This document shows positions 6,558-6,877 of a DNA stretch of 6,877 nucleotides, in pieces. Numbering within the stretch: position 1 is the stretch's first letter; every line of letters begins with the position of its first letter. Location: positions 1-6,877 of the forward strand of contig CAZMOL010000080.1 in NCBI GenBank assembly GCA_964568045.1, written 5' to 3'. A program made the translations under genes and the position numbers. Origin of the DNA: CAZDDA01 sp964568045. GTDB lineage: Bacteria; Bipolaricaulota; Bipolaricaulia; UBA7950; UBA9294. Below the pieces are notes generated by a model. The model was not told the origin of the DNA. It did not search any database and saw only the letters and a program-made list of their open reading frames with translations.

Positions 6558-6757
6558 CAGCTACCTCCTTGACTACGATACTATCACCTCGGACACCCTC
6601 CAAGCCAGTAAACCAATCGATGCACATACCTACAGTCGCTATCCGTTCTTCCCCTGAAACGGTCCCTAACAAGCAGTGCTCGATGAAAACTGCCCTTGGT
6701 CCTTGTCTTCACTTCAACCAGAGCGTATCCTTTCGGACCCGTGTTCGAGGAGGAATC
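6558..6757. other. Divergent intergenic region
   Basis: These 200 bp separate the divergent DUF3795 and lipoprotein genes and should hold both promoters. The two ribosome binding sites lie at its ends (AAGGAGGT on minus at 6570-6563, AGGAGG on plus at 6748-6753). One weak plus-strand promoter candidate is listed separately. On the minus strand I found no convincing -35/-10 pair with 17-nt spacing. No clear hairpin, repeat or operator palindrome was seen. Confidence 0.6.
6703..6731 (+). promoter_or_regulatory. Candidate sigma70-type promoter for the lipoprotein gene
   Basis: TTGTCT (6703-6708) and TATCCT (6726-6731) are separated by exactly 17 nt, each matching four of six consensus bases. 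Transcription would begin near 6738, giving a leader of about 20 nt that still contains the AGGAGG ribosome binding site. The match is weak and could be chance. Confidence 0.3.
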
Positions 6758-6877
6758 GTGCGTGCGGCAACATACTCCGTCAAACGCTCTATCATTTTCA
6801 CACTGATGATTCTAAGCGCCCTGCTAACAGGGTGTTTCTTGTTCCCCAACACACCACCCGTCGCTCAATTCCAGGTG
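6758..6877 (+). CDS. Lipoprotein, N-terminal fragment (3' end cut by window edge)
   Basis: Forty codons are visible before the window ends. The start is GTG at 6758-6760, preceded by AGGAGG (6748-6753) with 4 nt spacing. The protein has a basic N-region (R2, K9, R10), a hydrophobic core (about 12-24) and a lipobox L23-T24-G25-C26, so signal peptidase II should cleave before C26 and the cysteine should be lipidated. The mature protein begins CFLFPNTPPVAQFQV. The PNTPPVAQF stretch resembles the first strand of PKD domains, which often start NxPPVAxF, so a PKD-containing surface lipoprotein is possible, but too little is visible to be sure. It is divergent from the DUF3795 operon. Confidence 0.8.
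   Translation, partial: MRAATYSVKRSIIFTLMILSALLTGCFLFPNTPPVAQFQV

Noticed and set aside
6142..6672. Minus-strand ORF of 176 codons overlapping the DUF3795 gene
   Set aside because: It is out of frame with the DUF3795 protein, shows no family features, and has no ribosome binding site as good as the AAGGAGGT before the DUF3795 start.
1..6877. tRNA, rRNA, CRISPR array, insertion sequence or attachment site
   Set aside because: No cloverleaf, regularly spaced repeat, transposase motif or terminal inverted repeat was seen when reading both strands.

Overview
This 6.9-kb window is bacterial chromosomal DNA of moderate-to-high GC, interrupted by a run of exactly 100 N (1507-1606) that marks an assembly gap. 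Eight protein-coding genes can be supported. No rRNA, tRNA, CRISPR array, insertion sequence or long repeat is visible. Dense packing, good Shine-Dalgarno sequences, frequent GTG starts and a lipobox all point to a bacterium. The mix of a DUF3795 Cys-rich protein, an alpha/alpha-toroid cyclase-like protein, a NimA-like flavoprotein, EthD and M24 proteins recalls environmental lineages such as Chloroflexota or Bipolaricaulota. That assignment is a guess and rests on no single diagnostic gene.

Layout. Bases 1-1506, minus strand: an M24-family Xaa-Pro dipeptidase/aminopeptidase-like gene is followed 15 bp later by an EthD-family gene that runs off the left edge. Bases 1507-1606: gap. Bases 1607-2967, plus strand: pyruvate kinase lacking about its first 23 residues to the gap; its signature residues predict a K+-independent enzyme. 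It converges on the next block with only 40 bp between them.

Bases 3008-6557, minus strand: five tightly packed genes, read from right to left. They are a DUF3795 Cys-rich protein, a four-helix membrane protein with two CxxCx6C motifs, a membrane-anchored S33-like alpha/beta hydrolase, a NimA/PNPOx-like FMN protein, and a terpene-cyclase-like alpha/alpha toroid of unknown function. Junctions of 28 bp, a 4-nt overlap (GTGA), 36 bp and an 8-nt overlap suggest one transcript. At the right edge, divergent and on the plus strand, is the start of a lipoprotein with a clear lipobox and possibly a PKD-type ectodomain.

How the genes work together: only the five-gene cluster looks like a functional unit. 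Two thiol-rich, metal- or Fe-S-capable proteins sit with a flavin protein, a surface hydrolase and a toroid protein. This would fit a redox or detoxification role, or processing of a small molecule, but no substrate can be named from sequence. Pyruvate kinase and the M24/EthD pair look like ordinary housekeeping or catabolic genes.
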